The notes: generated by a model from the letters alone, not told the origin. DNA of 64,000 bases from Bacteroidota bacterium (GCA_018267095.1 JAFDZC010000018.1:1-64000); one strand, 5' to 3'; shown: positions 1 to 9,046, counted from the first letter of the stretch. Program-made: numbers and translations.

Positions 1-608
1 CAGGAACGCCGACGGTGGTTTCTGCGGCAGCGATTTATACCGTAACGGCTAACAATTCCGGAGGTTCGACTTCATTTGGAGTTTCGATTACCGTCAATGA
101 CATCGCGCCAAGTTCGCTTAGTTATCCATCACCAATCATAGTACATGTGGATGAAGTAATGACAGATTTGTGGCCAACGGTAAGCGGTTTTGTGACTCAT
201 TATGGTATCGAACCGCAATTGCCGGAAGGTTTAACTTTTGATGTTTTGACTGGGCAAATTTCCGGTACCCCGACACAAATAAGCCCAATGACTGTTTATA
301 CCATTACCGCATACAACTCAGGAGGTTCGGCTTCGTTTGAACTTACTTTGACTGTGGATGAATCGATGAGTGTTGATGACTCAAATTGGCAAAACTTAAT
401 GGTTTATCCCAATCCGTTTGTTGATTTTGTTCGTGTAGACGGTATGTCAAGCGGCCAATATAAACTTTATAGCATTGAAGGAAAAAGAATCCGCGAAGGA
501 ATCTTAACCGGACAAAATATTGATTTGAGCGGCTTACCTTCAGGAAGTTATTTGCTGCAACTGAGCCAGGAAAACAGAAGCAAAGCGTTTAAATTGATCA
601 AGAGATAA
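1..608 (+). CDS. T9SS-exported protein with putative Ig domains, 3' part only
   Basis: C-terminal part of a large secreted or cell-surface protein that begins upstream of the window; the frame is already open at base 3 and reads GTPTVVSAAAIYTVTANNSGG, so the GTG at 15 is not a real start. Two copies of a putative Ig (He_PIG-like) unit are visible, each ending in a GTPT...YTITAxNSGG pattern. The last ~75 residues carry a type IX secretion type A sorting domain: YPNPF near the start, then GxYxLYSIEGK and LPSGSYLLQL, ending in FKLIKR. Known role of this domain: export through the Por/T9SS pathway and cleavage at the cell surface. What the upstream part does cannot be seen. Confidence 0.9.
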   Translation, partial: GTPTVVSAAAIYTVTANNSGGSTSFGVSITVNDIAPSSLSYPSPIIVHVDEVMTDLWPTVSGFVTHYGIEPQLPEGLTFDVLTGQISGTPTQISPMTVYTITAYNSGGSASFELTLTVDESMSVDDSNWQNLMVYPNPFVDFVRVDGMSSGQYKLYSIEGKRIREGILTGQNIDLSGLPSGSYLLQLSQENRSKAFKLIKR

Positions 609-612
609 ATAA

Positions 613-640
613 AAGGGAGGAAAATTTCCTCCTTTTTTAT
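613..640. terminator. Bidirectional rho-independent terminator
   Basis: GGAGGAAA and TTTCCTCC arms (616-623 and 625-632) are followed by TTTTTT on the plus strand and preceded by AAAA, so it can serve both the T9SS gene (plus) and rfbD (minus), which converge here. Confidence 0.8.
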
Positions 641-1479
641 GCTTTATATTTTTCAAGTGCGGCCTGCCAAGTTGGGATTTCTATCTGAAATTCTTTTTGA
701 ATTTTGGTTGTATCCATCACACTAAAAGCGGGTCTCTTAGCCGGTGTTGGATAATCTGACGTTGCAATTGGGTATAATGGCGTAGTTAAATGATAAACCT
801 CAAATATCTTTTGGGCAAAACCAAACCAGCTTGTTCGATCTTGATTACTGAAATGATAAATTCCGTAATTCGAGCTGGGTTTTGAAATCATGGTCAAAAG
901 TGCTTTGGCCAAATCTACTGCGTGGGTAGGCGAACCTATTTGATCATTGACCACTCGAACTTCGGGCTTTTCGGCAGCTAATCGCAACATAGTTTTGAGA
1001 AAGTTGTGGCCAAATTGAGAATACAACCAAGATGTTCTGACAATAAAATGCTTTTTGCAAATCGCCTCAACAGCTTGCTCTCCGGCTAATTTACTGGCGC
1101 CGTAAACTCCTTGTGGTTGTGTTAGATCGGTTTCTAAATATGGTTTATCACTTTGTCCGGCAAAAACAAAATCTGTTGAAATGTGGATTAAAACCGTTTG
1201 ATGATTTTCGCAAACTTCAGCCAATTTTTTTACACCATTTGCGTTGATTGCGTAGGCCAATTCAGATTCGCTTTCGGCTTTGTCAACCGCAGTGTAAGCA
1301 GCTGCATTGATGCAAAAATCAGGTTGAATTTCAGACCATGTTTTTTCAATAACTGCCTTTTGAGTAATGTTGACCTCAGCTGAATTGTAAAAGTGAAATT
1401 GATGCTCCGGATGATGTTCGGACAACATTTTTAAGGCTTGTCCCAATTGTCCTGAAGCTCCGGTGACTGCAATTACCAT
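637..1479 (-). CDS. rfbD: dTDP-4-dehydrorhamnose reductase
   Basis: Last enzyme of dTDP-L-rhamnose synthesis: NADPH-dependent reduction of dTDP-4-dehydro-L-rhamnose. A 280-residue extended SDR with the nucleotide-binding GASGQLG at 7-13, the STDFVF segment at about 101-106 and the catalytic YGASK (Tyr126, Lys130). Length is normal for RmlD. Its ATG overlaps the end of rfbC by 7 bp, so the two are translated from one mRNA; it is the last gene of the minus-strand sugar operon and ends at a terminator shared with the convergent T9SS gene. Confidence 0.95.
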   Translation of the reverse strand: MVIAVTGASGQLGQALKMLSEHHPEHQFHFYNSAEVNITQKAVIEKTWSEIQPDFCINAAAYTAVDKAESESELAYAINANGVKKLAEVCENHQTVLIHISTDFVFAGQSDKPYLETDLTQPQGVYGASKLAGEQAVEAICKKHFIVRTSWLYSQFGHNFLKTMLRLAAEKPEVRVVNDQIGSPTHAVDLAKALLTMISKPSSNYGIYHFSNQDRTSWFGFAQKIFEVYHLTTPLYPIATSDYPTPAKRPAFSVMDTTKIQKEFQIEIPTWQAALEKYKA

Positions 1480-2024
1480 ATTTTTCTGGCGTTGGCTAAA
1501 TTGGGTTGGACTTTGTCTTTATCTGAAAGAATAAGTTCTTGTTCTGGTAGCATCCAATCGATTCCTAAACTTGGGTCGTTGTATGCGATACCGCCTTCGG
1601 ATTCTTTATTGTAGAAATTATCGCATTTATAAAAAAAGGTAGCGGTCTCACTCAAGACTAAAAAGCCATGTGCAAATCCGCGGGGTAAATAAAATTGTTT
1701 CTGGTTTTCGGCCGTCAATACTACTGAAACATGTTGCCCATAAGTAGGTGATTCCGGTCGGATATCAACAGCTATGTCAAGAACTTCACCCGATAAAACG
1801 CGAACTAACTTGGCTTGCATGTGCGCTCCGGTTTGATAGTGCAATCCTCTAAGCACTCCTTTGCTAGAATACGACTGATTGTCTTGAACAAAATGAACTT
1901 GTTCACCAGTACATTCAAAGAAGGTTTTTTCGTTAAAACTTTCTGTGAAATAACCTCGCTGGTCAAAAATAATTTTGGGTTCAACAATAAAACAACCGGC
2001 TAAATGGGTCGGTATACAATTCAT
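1473..2024 (-). CDS. rfbC: dTDP-4-dehydrorhamnose 3,5-epimerase
   Basis: Converts dTDP-4-dehydro-6-deoxy-D-glucose to the L-rhamnose precursor. A 183-residue cupin-fold protein with the family signature RGLHYQ at 59-64 (His62 is the expected general base), the YLPRGFAHGF strand at about 112-121 and the Tyr-rich FYKCDNFY stretch at 131-138 that holds the catalytic acid Tyr. Placed between rfbA (3 bp upstream) and rfbD (7 bp overlap), as expected for an rfb/rml operon feeding surface polysaccharide. Confidence 0.95.
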   Translation of the reverse strand: MNCIPTHLAGCFIVEPKIIFDQRGYFTESFNEKTFFECTGEQVHFVQDNQSYSSKGVLRGLHYQTGAHMQAKLVRVLSGEVLDIAVDIRPESPTYGQHVSVVLTAENQKQFYLPRGFAHGFLVLSETATFFYKCDNFYNKESEGGIAYNDPSLGIDWMLPEQELILSDKDKVQPNLANARKIW

Positions 2025-2027
2025 AAA

Positions 2028-2885
2028 CTACAATATGCTTAACAAATGTGATCCGTATCCACTTTTGAGTAAAGGTTGAGCCAACGCAATTAATTGATCG
2101 GCATTGATGTATCCCATTTTGAAGGCAGCTTCTTCAATTGAACCAATCTTCAATCCTTGACGCTCTTCAATAACTTGAACAAATTGGGATGCTTGCATCA
2201 ACGAATTAAACGTTCCGGTATCGAGCCAAGCAGTTCCTCTATCCAGAATGCTCACTTTGAGTTTACCGCGTTTGAGATATTCTTTATTGACATCCGTAAT
2301 TTCGAGCTCTCCACGGGCACTGGGTTTGATATTCGCGGCAATTTCAACCACATCATTGTCATAGAAATAGATTCCGGGAACCGCGTAATTTGATTTAGGC
2401 ACCGCTGGTTTTTCTTCAATAGAAAGTACTTGTCCGTTTTGATCAAAATCAACCACACCATAACGTTCCGGATCTTGAACGTGATAAGCATAAATAATTC
2501 CTCCCTCGGGATTATTGTTGGCTTGAAGTTGTTCTGAAAGTCCTGTTCCGTAAAAGATATTATCGCCTAAAACCAAGGCTACTTTATCATGCCCGATAAA
2601 TTCTTTTCCGATGATAAAGGCTTCGGCGAGTCCGTTGGGATGTTCTTGAACTGCATATTCAAATCGACAGCCCAGCTTACTTCCATCGCCCAATAACTGG
2701 CGAAACAAAGGCAAATCATGCGGTGTTGAAATAATCAAGACTTCGTTAATGCCCGACCACAATAAAGTGGACAACGGATAATAAATCATCGGCTTATCAT
2801 AAATGGGCATCAATTGCTTGCTAACTGCCAATGTGAGCGGATGAAGTCTGGTTCCTGAGCCTCCGGCGAGTATGATTCCTTTCAT
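2028..2885 (-). CDS. rfbA: Glucose-1-phosphate thymidylyltransferase
   Basis: First step of dTDP-rhamnose synthesis: dTTP plus glucose-1-phosphate to dTDP-glucose. The 285-residue sequence has the nucleotidyltransferase signature [11 protein letters not shown] at 8-18, then [17 protein letters not shown], the EKP motif, and the DTGTF segment typical of RmlA. Full length. The next pathway enzyme, dTDP-glucose 4,6-dehydratase (rfbB), is not in this operon or anywhere in the window. The preceding gene (15 bp upstream) encodes a membrane protein, not a sugar enzyme. Confidence 0.95.
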   Translation of the reverse strand: MKGIILAGGSGTRLHPLTLAVSKQLMPIYDKPMIYYPLSTLLWSGINEVLIISTPHDLPLFRQLLGDGSKLGCRFEYAVQEHPNGLAEAFIIGKEFIGHDKVALVLGDNIFYGTGLSEQLQANNNPEGGIIYAYHVQDPERYGVVDFDQNGQVLSIEEKPAVPKSNYAVPGIYFYDNDVVEIAANIKPSARGELEITDVNKEYLKRGKLKVSILDRGTAWLDTGTFNSLMQASQFVQVIEERQGLKIGSIEEAAFKMGYINADQLIALAQPLLKSGYGSHLLSIL

Positions 2886-2900
2886 TTTTTTTCTTTTTAA

Positions 2901-3881
2901 CTAAGCTGCAAGTTGTGATTGTGATTTGTAAAATCGAATTATCGAAAAGATAAGCATATAGAGAATCACAAATAGAATTGGTAAGATGAATTTCAATTTA
3001 CCATTAACTGATTCTGTATTTTTTATATTTGAAATGGAGCTCACCTTTTTAATCACCTGATCACTACTTACCAAATCTCTTTTTAGTTTTCCAATTTCAG
3101 CAATTAAATCGTTTTTGGTTCTTATAACGTCGTTTAACTGAGTGTTCTCATTATAATAAACGAGCTTATCATTTCTATTACCACTGGCTATTTCAGCAGA
3201 AAAAGTATTCAAAAAGCCATCAATCTGAGCTATAATTCCTTCATTGGCTTTTATCTTGACAATTGTATTGTTGTTGTATGTTTCTTTAAGCTTATTATAA
3301 TACTGATCGCTGTTTAAGTATTTCAAAAGAGGTATAAGTATTTCGCTTTCTGGACACTTCTTATCAGTTGTGTATTTTAGTAAATGATAGGTATAGTTTT
3401 TACTTGTGAGTTCATCTTTAACTATTTTGTTCATGTCACCATCTTCAGCTAATAACTTTAATAACTCAAAGTTTTTATCTGGCGAAACGCTGATAAACTG
3501 ATACACATCAACTATTGGGTCAATTTCTATTTTTCTTAATGCATCTGGGTGATTAATCCCTATTCTTTTCAAAAAGGCAGTATCTTGATCTTTAATTTTT
3601 GCTTCTAAAAGCTCAATTTTAGCGTATAAATAATCATAACTTCCATAATTAGGAACTACAATAGCTTCGTTATCATAGGTCTTAACCACTTTATCAAGAT
3701 AAATTCCGAGCCCAAAACCTATGAAGAATAGAGTTCCAATAACAACAATTCTTTTAATGATAAATTGAATAAAATTAAATATGCTTCTCTTGATGTTTGT
3801 AGAGAATGACCTGATTTTTCCTGAAACCATTGCCAAATCAATTTCTTGATCTACAATATTATTTTGTTCTGTTGAATTCAT
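2901..3881 (-). CDS. Wzz-like inner-membrane protein, function unknown
   Basis: A 326-residue protein with one membrane segment near the N-terminus (about 45-62), a long Lys/Glu/Asn-rich middle that includes predicted helical stretches (for example around 85-100 and 255-275), and a second membrane segment close to the C-terminus (about 297-315). This topology is that of polysaccharide chain-length regulators (Wzz/GNVR), and its position directly before rfbA supports a role in surface polysaccharide, but I see no diagnostic Wzz proline-glycine motif and do not recognise the family. The DNA looks more AT-rich than the flanking genes by eye. The start ATG follows the stop of the upstream gene by one base, so it is co-transcribed. 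Confidence 0.7.
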   Translation of the reverse strand: MNSTEQNNIVDQEIDLAMVSGKIRSFSTNIKRSIFNFIQFIIKRIVVIGTLFFIGFGLGIYLDKVVKTYDNEAIVVPNYGSYDYLYAKIELLEAKIKDQDTAFLKRIGINHPDALRKIEIDPIVDVYQFISVSPDKNFELLKLLAEDGDMNKIVKDELTSKNYTYHLLKYTTDKKCPESEILIPLLKYLNSDQYYNKLKETYNNNTIVKIKANEGIIAQIDGFLNTFSAEIASGNRNDKLVYYNENTQLNDVIRTKNDLIAEIGKLKRDLVSSDQVIKKVSSISNIKNTESVNGKLKFILPILFVILYMLIFSIIRFYKSQSQLAA

Positions 3882-3882
3882 T

Positions 3883-5574
3883 TTAGCTGATATTGAAAAT
3901 TTGTTCTAATATTTTAATCGTAATCAAATAAGTAGGTTTAACTCCGGTGGTTCCCAAACCGCCAGAAGCGAGTGTGCTTCCAGTTTCAAGCGGATTATCT
4001 GAAGCGTAATAAGCATATCTCACTTTTACATCCGGGTTGATGCTTTTTCTGATTTTGGAGGCTGATTGAATCGCTTTTTGATAATAAGCACCCTCCATTT
4101 CAAGGCCAATCACGCCCCAAGTTGAATCGCGGAAAAACTTCAGCAAATCTTTATTCTGCAATGAAGTCCCTAATACGGTCACCATCGGTCCGGCAAAAAC
4201 TGGAATTCCGTTGCCGCTGAGCATGGCTGCTGTGAGTTCGTTGTCAAAAGGATAGTTATCGCCTGTTCCTTCGTTGATGTGGGCCGAGGGAATCATAATA
4301 TCACCTTTGTCGCCTTGCAAAATTCCGGCTTTACCCATGATAGAAACCGACTCTACGTTCAAGAAAACCTTTTTGATTTTGGTTTCCTGATACGGTTTGA
4401 GTAACTCGTCAATGGTTTCATAGGCTTGCTCGCCAAAGGCATAATCCATCACAATAATGACGGGTGCTAAGCCTGAGATTTTAGCTTTCGGGAACGATGT
4501 TTTTTTCCAATCGATTTTGGCTGTGTCAAAAATTTGAACATCGATGTTGGTACCAGATGTATCCGGCAATGAAATCATGCCGTATTTTTGAGCTACTTCT
4601 GAAACTTTGTCGCGCAATTTATCGGCGCCGGACTTGCTGAGTTCTTCGTAAATCGCAAAGTCTGATTGTCCTTTGAGTTTGGTTTTGAGTACATCAACCG
4701 CAAAAATTGAATTCATCACACTGTGCATGTTGGCACTAATGATGTGAATCGGGCGATTGAGCAAACCGTTTTGCATCAAAACATCTTTGATGCTGTTGGC
4801 CCAGATTTCGCCATGAATATGATGCCCTAATCGCTCGCGTAAAATCGGGCTGAAAGTAATGGTGCGTTTGTTGTTTTCAACGGCTTCTTCTAAAGCCAAT
4901 TTACCCAACCAATAAATCACGTGCAAGAAACGATCAGGTTTATCGGTGGTTCCAAAAGCATCGTATATATCTAAAACTTCCGCAAAGGTGCGACCTAAAA
5001 TATTAGCCGTGTGTGAAATGGCTTTTTCTTTGTCGACTTGGGAGAGTTTTTTTTCTTGTAAAACAGCTTGTTCGAGTTTTTTCCAATCGCGGGTCACTTC
5101 ACCGGATTCATCAATCAAAACGCGGTCTTTAATTTTATGCGATTCGATAAAAATAAAAGTCAAGTGCGTTAAAATGTCGTAAATATCCGAGCGACCGCGC
5201 GTGATTTCAACATTCATTTGCTCGTCGTCGATGCGGTAACAATTGCGTCTTCGCTTGGGCGGCACAATCGCTTTGAAATGAGATTTTGAATAACCTTCGT
5301 CTGAAGTTAAATTGATAAAACGGCATTCCTCAATACCTATTGGCAATCGCTCAATAACGTATAGCAAGCCGTTGAGTTCAACTTTTTCTTCGGCAATTGA
5401 GCCGTAAATTTCCGGGCGAAGCGATAAAAGCGCCTCGCGAAGTGTCTCGCCCGAAACACCCATCGGTTTATAAAAACCGCGGTTAAACAAGTGGCGCATA
5501 GTGATGTACAATTTCTCGACAGCACTCGATGATTCCTGTGCTCTTGAGCGTACAATATTTTTAATTTCTTTCAT
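3883..5574 (-). CDS. Conserved Bacteroidota protein (DUF6909-like) with nucleoside-phosphorylase-like C-terminus
   Basis: A 563-residue cytoplasmic protein without signal or membrane segments. I associate it, from memory only, with the Bacteroidota family DUF6909. The C-terminal ~170 residues resemble the purine/uridine phosphorylase fold: a GLEMEGAYY segment with EMEGA at about 492-496, followed by an ASD at about 524-526, spaced like the ribose-binding Glu and catalytic Asp of PNP/MTAN enzymes, and a Gly-rich end. The N-terminal half is helical and unfamiliar. It heads the operon leading into the Wzz-like gene and rfbACD, with a -7 box at 5682-5689. Enzymatic activity is inference. Confidence 0.8.
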   Translation of the reverse strand: MKEIKNIVRSRAQESSSAVEKLYITMRHLFNRGFYKPMGVSGETLREALLSLRPEIYGSIAEEKVELNGLLYVIERLPIGIEECRFINLTSDEGYSKSHFKAIVPPKRRRNCYRIDDEQMNVEITRGRSDIYDILTHLTFIFIESHKIKDRVLIDESGEVTRDWKKLEQAVLQEKKLSQVDKEKAISHTANILGRTFAEVLDIYDAFGTTDKPDRFLHVIYWLGKLALEEAVENNKRTITFSPILRERLGHHIHGEIWANSIKDVLMQNGLLNRPIHIISANMHSVMNSIFAVDVLKTKLKGQSDFAIYEELSKSGADKLRDKVSEVAQKYGMISLPDTSGTNIDVQIFDTAKIDWKKTSFPKAKISGLAPVIIVMDYAFGEQAYETIDELLKPYQETKIKKVFLNVESVSIMGKAGILQGDKGDIMIPSAHINEGTGDNYPFDNELTAAMLSGNGIPVFAGPMVTVLGTSLQNKDLLKFFRDSTWGVIGLEMEGAYYQKAIQSASKIRKSINPDVKVRYAYYASDNPLETGSTLASGGLGTTGVKPTYLITIKILEQIFNIS

Positions 5575-5681
5575 TCAAAATTTTGTTAACTAACGAATGT
5601 TCTGCTATAATCGTATTCTTAAAACATCAATAAAAACAGATTTTTCGCCTTATTTTTTAGTTTGTTGTTATTATTAACCCG

Positions 5682-5689
5682 CAAATGTA
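5682..5689 (-). promoter_or_regulatory. -7 box for the DUF6909-rfb operon
   Basis: TACATTTG on the minus strand matches the Bacteroidota -7 consensus TAnnTTTG, about 108 bp upstream of the ATG at 5574. No clear -33 TTG at 19 bp. Confidence 0.5.
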
Positions 5690-5702
5690 AGGTTTTATTT
5701 TT

Positions 5703-6566
5703 TTAATTGGTCAGAATCAAAGTAATTGCCGGTTCGGCGGTGTTTATTTTTTCGAGCGTGCCTTCTGAGGTTTGTCTGGTCTGAACACGCCACTGACCGC
5801 CTGTGTAGGTAAATATTTTGTCTTTTTCGGCCGAACTATATAAAATAAGCGGATAATAAACTCCGGATTGATATCCTTCGCTCGGTTCTAATTGATTTTT
5901 TTCAATCATCAATTTTTCAATGCCGACAAACAAACCGTTTTTAGGCATTTTCAGGTGATATTTTTCAAGTTTAAATAAGGTATTCTTGACGCCTTTATCA
6001 ACCGAAACCACTAGGTTTTCGCGAAGAATTTCTTTGCCTGGAAAACCATTTGCATCGGGCTCGTATAAGTGAATTTTAAAGCTGGCATCTTTTACTTTAC
6101 TGTCGGTTCTAACAGTAATAGCATCAATGTGTCGGGTTTTGTTGTAACTCGAGTGATATTCAAAAAAACGAGTGTCGGTGCGAGGTCCGCGGTCATAAGC
6201 TTCATAAACGCCTGGATTTTCTGGACCAATTTCAAGCTTTTTGGTTTTTTTTCGGTTATCGACAATTACTTCATTCAAAGCAATTTCATCAGGTTGTAAA
6301 AAAACCAGCATATGGGGTTGGATTTCGAGCGTCTTTTTTTGATAACCCAACAACGAGAACACCAATTTTTTACCGATGTCTTCGGGCAACCTAAAACTCC
6401 CGTCCAACTCTGAAGTGGTTCCTTTGTTTTCGCCCAAAACCGAAATATTCACCAACGGAAGTGTTTCTTTAGTAATGCTGTCGCGCACCACACCTTTGAT
6501 TTGTCCGCGCAGGGCAAACACGCTTAAAATCGAAAAAAGAAAGGTCAAAATATTACGCATCAGCAT
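5703..6566 (-). CDS. CarboxypepD_reg-like domain protein, exported
   Basis: A 287-residue protein with a signal peptide (1-22, ending ALRGQ) followed directly by a carboxypeptidase-regulatory-like beta-sandwich (about 23-95: GVVRDSITKETLPLVNISV, then GTTSELDGSFRLP). This domain is the usual N-terminal part of TonB-dependent receptors, but here no plug or barrel follows; the C-terminal ~180 residues are of unknown type. The ATG at 6566 overlaps the end of the GH3-family gene by 14 bp; a second in-frame ATG is at 6560. Probably periplasmic or outer-membrane associated. Last gene of the M23-GH3 unit. Confidence 0.8.
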   Translation of the reverse strand: MLMRNILTFLFSILSVFALRGQIKGVVRDSITKETLPLVNISVLGENKGTTSELDGSFRLPEDIGKKLVFSLLGYQKKTLEIQPHMLVFLQPDEIALNEVIVDNRKKTKKLEIGPENPGVYEAYDRGPRTDTRFFEYHSSYNKTRHIDAITVRTDSKVKDASFKIHLYEPDANGFPGKEILRENLVVSVDKGVKNTLFKLEKYHLKMPKNGLFVGIEKLMIEKNQLEPSEGYQSGVYYPLILYSSAEKDKIFTYTGGQWRVQTRQTSEGTLEKINTAEPAITLILTN

Positions 6567-8052
6567 TTAGTTTGATTAAGGCATCAGCAATGATTCGGTC
6601 ATTGCTCAAGCGCGGAATTTTATTCTGTCCGCCCAATTTGCCAACAGATTTCATGTACTGTTGAAAACCATTTTGCATCACCGGAGTAATCACCAGTGGG
6701 CGCAATACTTTTCCGGCAATCAAATCGTCGTAATAAACATTTTGCTTGCGCATGAATACATCTAATTGTTCAGCTAATTGATCCAGATTTGACGGAATGC
6801 TTTCAAACTCAATCAACCATTCGTGATACGGCAAACCACTTTCGGGCGAAATTTGCGGCGCCACGGTAAACTCTGTGATGCGAATATCGGTTCCCTGCGT
6901 CGCTTGTTGTAGCGCAGTTTCGACTTCTTTGCCAATCACGTGCTCGCCAAAGGCAGAAATAAAATGTTTGATGCGGCCGGTCACCACCAAACGATAGGGT
7001 TTTTTACAAACAAACATCACAGTATCGCCAATATTATAAGCCCAAAGCCCGGCATTGGTTGAAATGATGAGCGCGTAATTCACGCCCAATTCTACTTGGC
7101 CAATCGTGTAGCGTTTTGGATTTTCTGTAAAGAATTCATCCGTTTTGATAAACTCGTAAAATATCCCTGAGTTCAAAAGCAGTAACATGCCCGGCTCGGT
7201 CTGCGAATCTTGATAAGCAAAAAATCCTTCTGAAGCCGGAAAAAGTTCAATGCTGTCAACTTTTCTTCCGATAAGCTTTTCGAATTTGGCGCGATAGGGT
7301 TCATAGTTTACCCCGCCGTAAATGAACAAATTAAAATTCTTGAAAATATCTCCGACAGGCTTTTGGGCTTTTTGTTGCAAACGCTCAAAATACATTTGCA
7401 CCCACGAAGGTATGCCCGAGATCACTGTCATATCTTCGTGTATGGTTTCATCAACAATCGCGTCGACTTTGGTTTCCCAGTCTTCAATACAATTGGTTTC
7501 CCAACTCGGCAAGCGGTTTTTTTGTAAATACTTCGGAACATAATGCGCCACAATACCCGAAAGCCTTCCGAGTTGCACACCGTTTTTGTCTTCAAGTGTT
7601 GGGCTGCCCTGCAAGAAAATCATTTTCCCATCGACAAAATCAGCCTTTCCGGTTTGATAAACATACGCCAAAATCGCATTGCGTGCCGCTTGAATATGAT
7701 GTGGCATCGACTCTTTGCTAATCGGAATATATTTGGCACCTGAAGTAGTTCCGGAAGTTTTGGCATAATACAACGGTTTGCCCGGCCAGGTGATGTTTTC
7801 TTTTCCGGAAACCGTTTGGTCAATATAAAATCTGAGCGCTTCGTAATCGCGCACCGGAACTTTTTGTGCAAAATCATCATAGGTTTTGATCTGCTCAAAA
7901 TGGTGATCTTGTCCAAACACCGTTTGCCTCGCTTGCTCGATGAGTTGCTCAAAAATGCGCTTTTGGGTAGCCTCAGGATTTTGCGCCCATTTTTGGGTTT
8001 GCGCATGCACAACTCGAGCGAATATTTGGGCGGCGAATGATTTTACTGACAT
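6553..8052 (-). CDS. GH3 family (auxin-responsive promoter-like) acyl-adenylating protein
   Basis: A 499-residue member of the GH3 superfamily, relatives of the ANL adenylate-forming enzymes that in plants conjugate amino acids to hormone carboxylates. Visible landmarks: YYAKTSGTTSGAKYIPIS (ATP/phosphate-binding loop) in the first quarter, IYGGVNYEPY, FPASEGFFAYQD, the YNIGDTV and VVTGRIKHFISAFGEHV segments, all typical. The bacterial substrate is unknown. The ATG at 8052 comes one base after the stop of the M23 gene; the longer frame starts with TTG inside that gene and is less likely. Full length for the family. Confidence 0.9.
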   Translation of the reverse strand: MSVKSFAAQIFARVVHAQTQKWAQNPEATQKRIFEQLIEQARQTVFGQDHHFEQIKTYDDFAQKVPVRDYEALRFYIDQTVSGKENITWPGKPLYYAKTSGTTSGAKYIPISKESMPHHIQAARNAILAYVYQTGKADFVDGKMIFLQGSPTLEDKNGVQLGRLSGIVAHYVPKYLQKNRLPSWETNCIEDWETKVDAIVDETIHEDMTVISGIPSWVQMYFERLQQKAQKPVGDIFKNFNLFIYGGVNYEPYRAKFEKLIGRKVDSIELFPASEGFFAYQDSQTEPGMLLLLNSGIFYEFIKTDEFFTENPKRYTIGQVELGVNYALIISTNAGLWAYNIGDTVMFVCKKPYRLVVTGRIKHFISAFGEHVIGKEVETALQQATQGTDIRITEFTVAPQISPESGLPYHEWLIEFESIPSNLDQLAEQLDVFMRKQNVYYDDLIAGKVLRPLVITPVMQNGFQQYMKSVGKLGGQNKIPRLSNDRIIADALIKLNADA

Positions 8053-8053
8053 C

Positions 8054-8923
8054 TTATTCAAATTCTATGAATTGGGTAGGATCTATCGGATAACCGTCTT
8101 TCCAAAGTTCAAAATGCAAATGAACTCCGGTTGATTCCTGTCCGGTTGATCCCGCGAGTGCAATGACTTCGCCGGTTCTGACCACATCGCCTTGAGATTT
8201 GGTGAGTGATGCGGCGTGTTTGTAGGCCGAAATATATCCGTTGTTGTGGCGAATAATGACTACATTTCCGGTAGACGGTGTCCAATCGGCAAAAATAACC
8301 GTTCCGTTGAGCATGGCTTTGATGGGCGTGTTTTTGGCCAAAGCAACATCAACGGCATAATGGCGATTTCGGGTGCTGAATTTTTCGGTGATGGAACCTT
8401 TGACCGGCGCAAACAAAACAACTCCGGTTTTGGATTGTGCCTTTTCGAACAAATTGTATTTGTCTTCGCGAGCCACTTCTTGACGCAATTGTAAATCGGC
8501 CTCAGAAGGTTTCACATCTTCCACACTTGCATTTTCGGGCGGATCGGCATAAATCGAATCTTTGCTGAATTTGGCCAACTCGAGTTCTCCGGTCAGTATT
8601 TTTTTAATAGAATTTAAATACGCTTCATTTTTCTTAACCGAATTAACCAACGAATCTGATTCAAGTGCCAACCGTGTTGCGTCGCGTTTGAGTTGATCGG
8701 ATGCATAACCCGGAATGTATTCGCGCAGCGGAGTAAAAGCGATGATGAAAGTCGTACAAATAATGATGAGAATAGCGCCCAATCCGGCTACTACAAACAC
8801 ATTCATCAAAGTCAAACGCAATGAAAAAACTTCTTCAAAAGAATCTTCATTCAAAATAACCAGTCGGTTTTTGGTGTACAGTTTTTTGCGAAGTTCTTGC
8901 CTTTTGAGTCGTTTCTCGGACAT
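8054..8923 (-). CDS. M23 family (LytM-type) metallopeptidase, membrane-anchored
   Basis: Peptidoglycan endopeptidase or divisome/envelope activator. Starting at the ATG at 8923 it has 289 residues: a basic cytoplasmic N-terminus, one transmembrane segment (about 41-63), a periplasmic helical linker (about 70-160), then a LytM domain with the zinc ligands His188 and Asp192 (HYAVD) and the HLH pair His268/His270. All metal ligands are present, so it should be active. The longer frame to 8995 would run through the -7 box at 8941-8948 and is rejected. First gene of the unit with the GH3 and CarboxypepD_reg-like genes. Confidence 0.92.
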   Translation of the reverse strand: MSEKRLKRQELRKKLYTKNRLVILNEDSFEEVFSLRLTLMNVFVVAGLGAILIIICTTFIIAFTPLREYIPGYASDQLKRDATRLALESDSLVNSVKKNEAYLNSIKKILTGELELAKFSKDSIYADPPENASVEDVKPSEADLQLRQEVAREDKYNLFEKAQSKTGVVLFAPVKGSITEKFSTRNRHYAVDVALAKNTPIKAMLNGTVIFADWTPSTGNVVIIRHNNGYISAYKHAASLTKSQGDVVRTGEVIALAGSTGQESTGVHLHFELWKDGYPIDPTQFIEFE

Positions 8924-8940
8924 GGGAGCGGTTTGAGCCA

Positions 8941-8948
8941 CAAATATA
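8941..8948 (-). promoter_or_regulatory. -7 box for the M23-GH3 unit
   Basis: TATATTTG on the minus strand, a full TAnnTTTG match, 17 bp upstream of the ATG at 8923. It decides the start of the M23 gene. Confidence 0.6.
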
Positions 8949-9038
8949 AAAATTAAACCGCTTGGCCAGTTAAAACTCAAAGCTCTGAGCATCATAAATA
9001 TTTGCCCACCCTTAGCCTTTTTTAAGAGATTTTCTGTT

Positions 9039-9046
9039 TATCTTTG
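9039..9046 (+). promoter_or_regulatory. -7 box for tatA
   Basis: TATCTTTG, a full match to TAnnTTTG, 45 bp before the tatA ATG at 9092. No convincing -33 element. Confidence 0.55.

Noticed and set aside
4918..4923. Further parS candidates from CACGTG words (4918, 6937, 12825, 49257)
   Set aside because: Flanks do not match TGTTNCACGTGNAACA; each has several mismatches.
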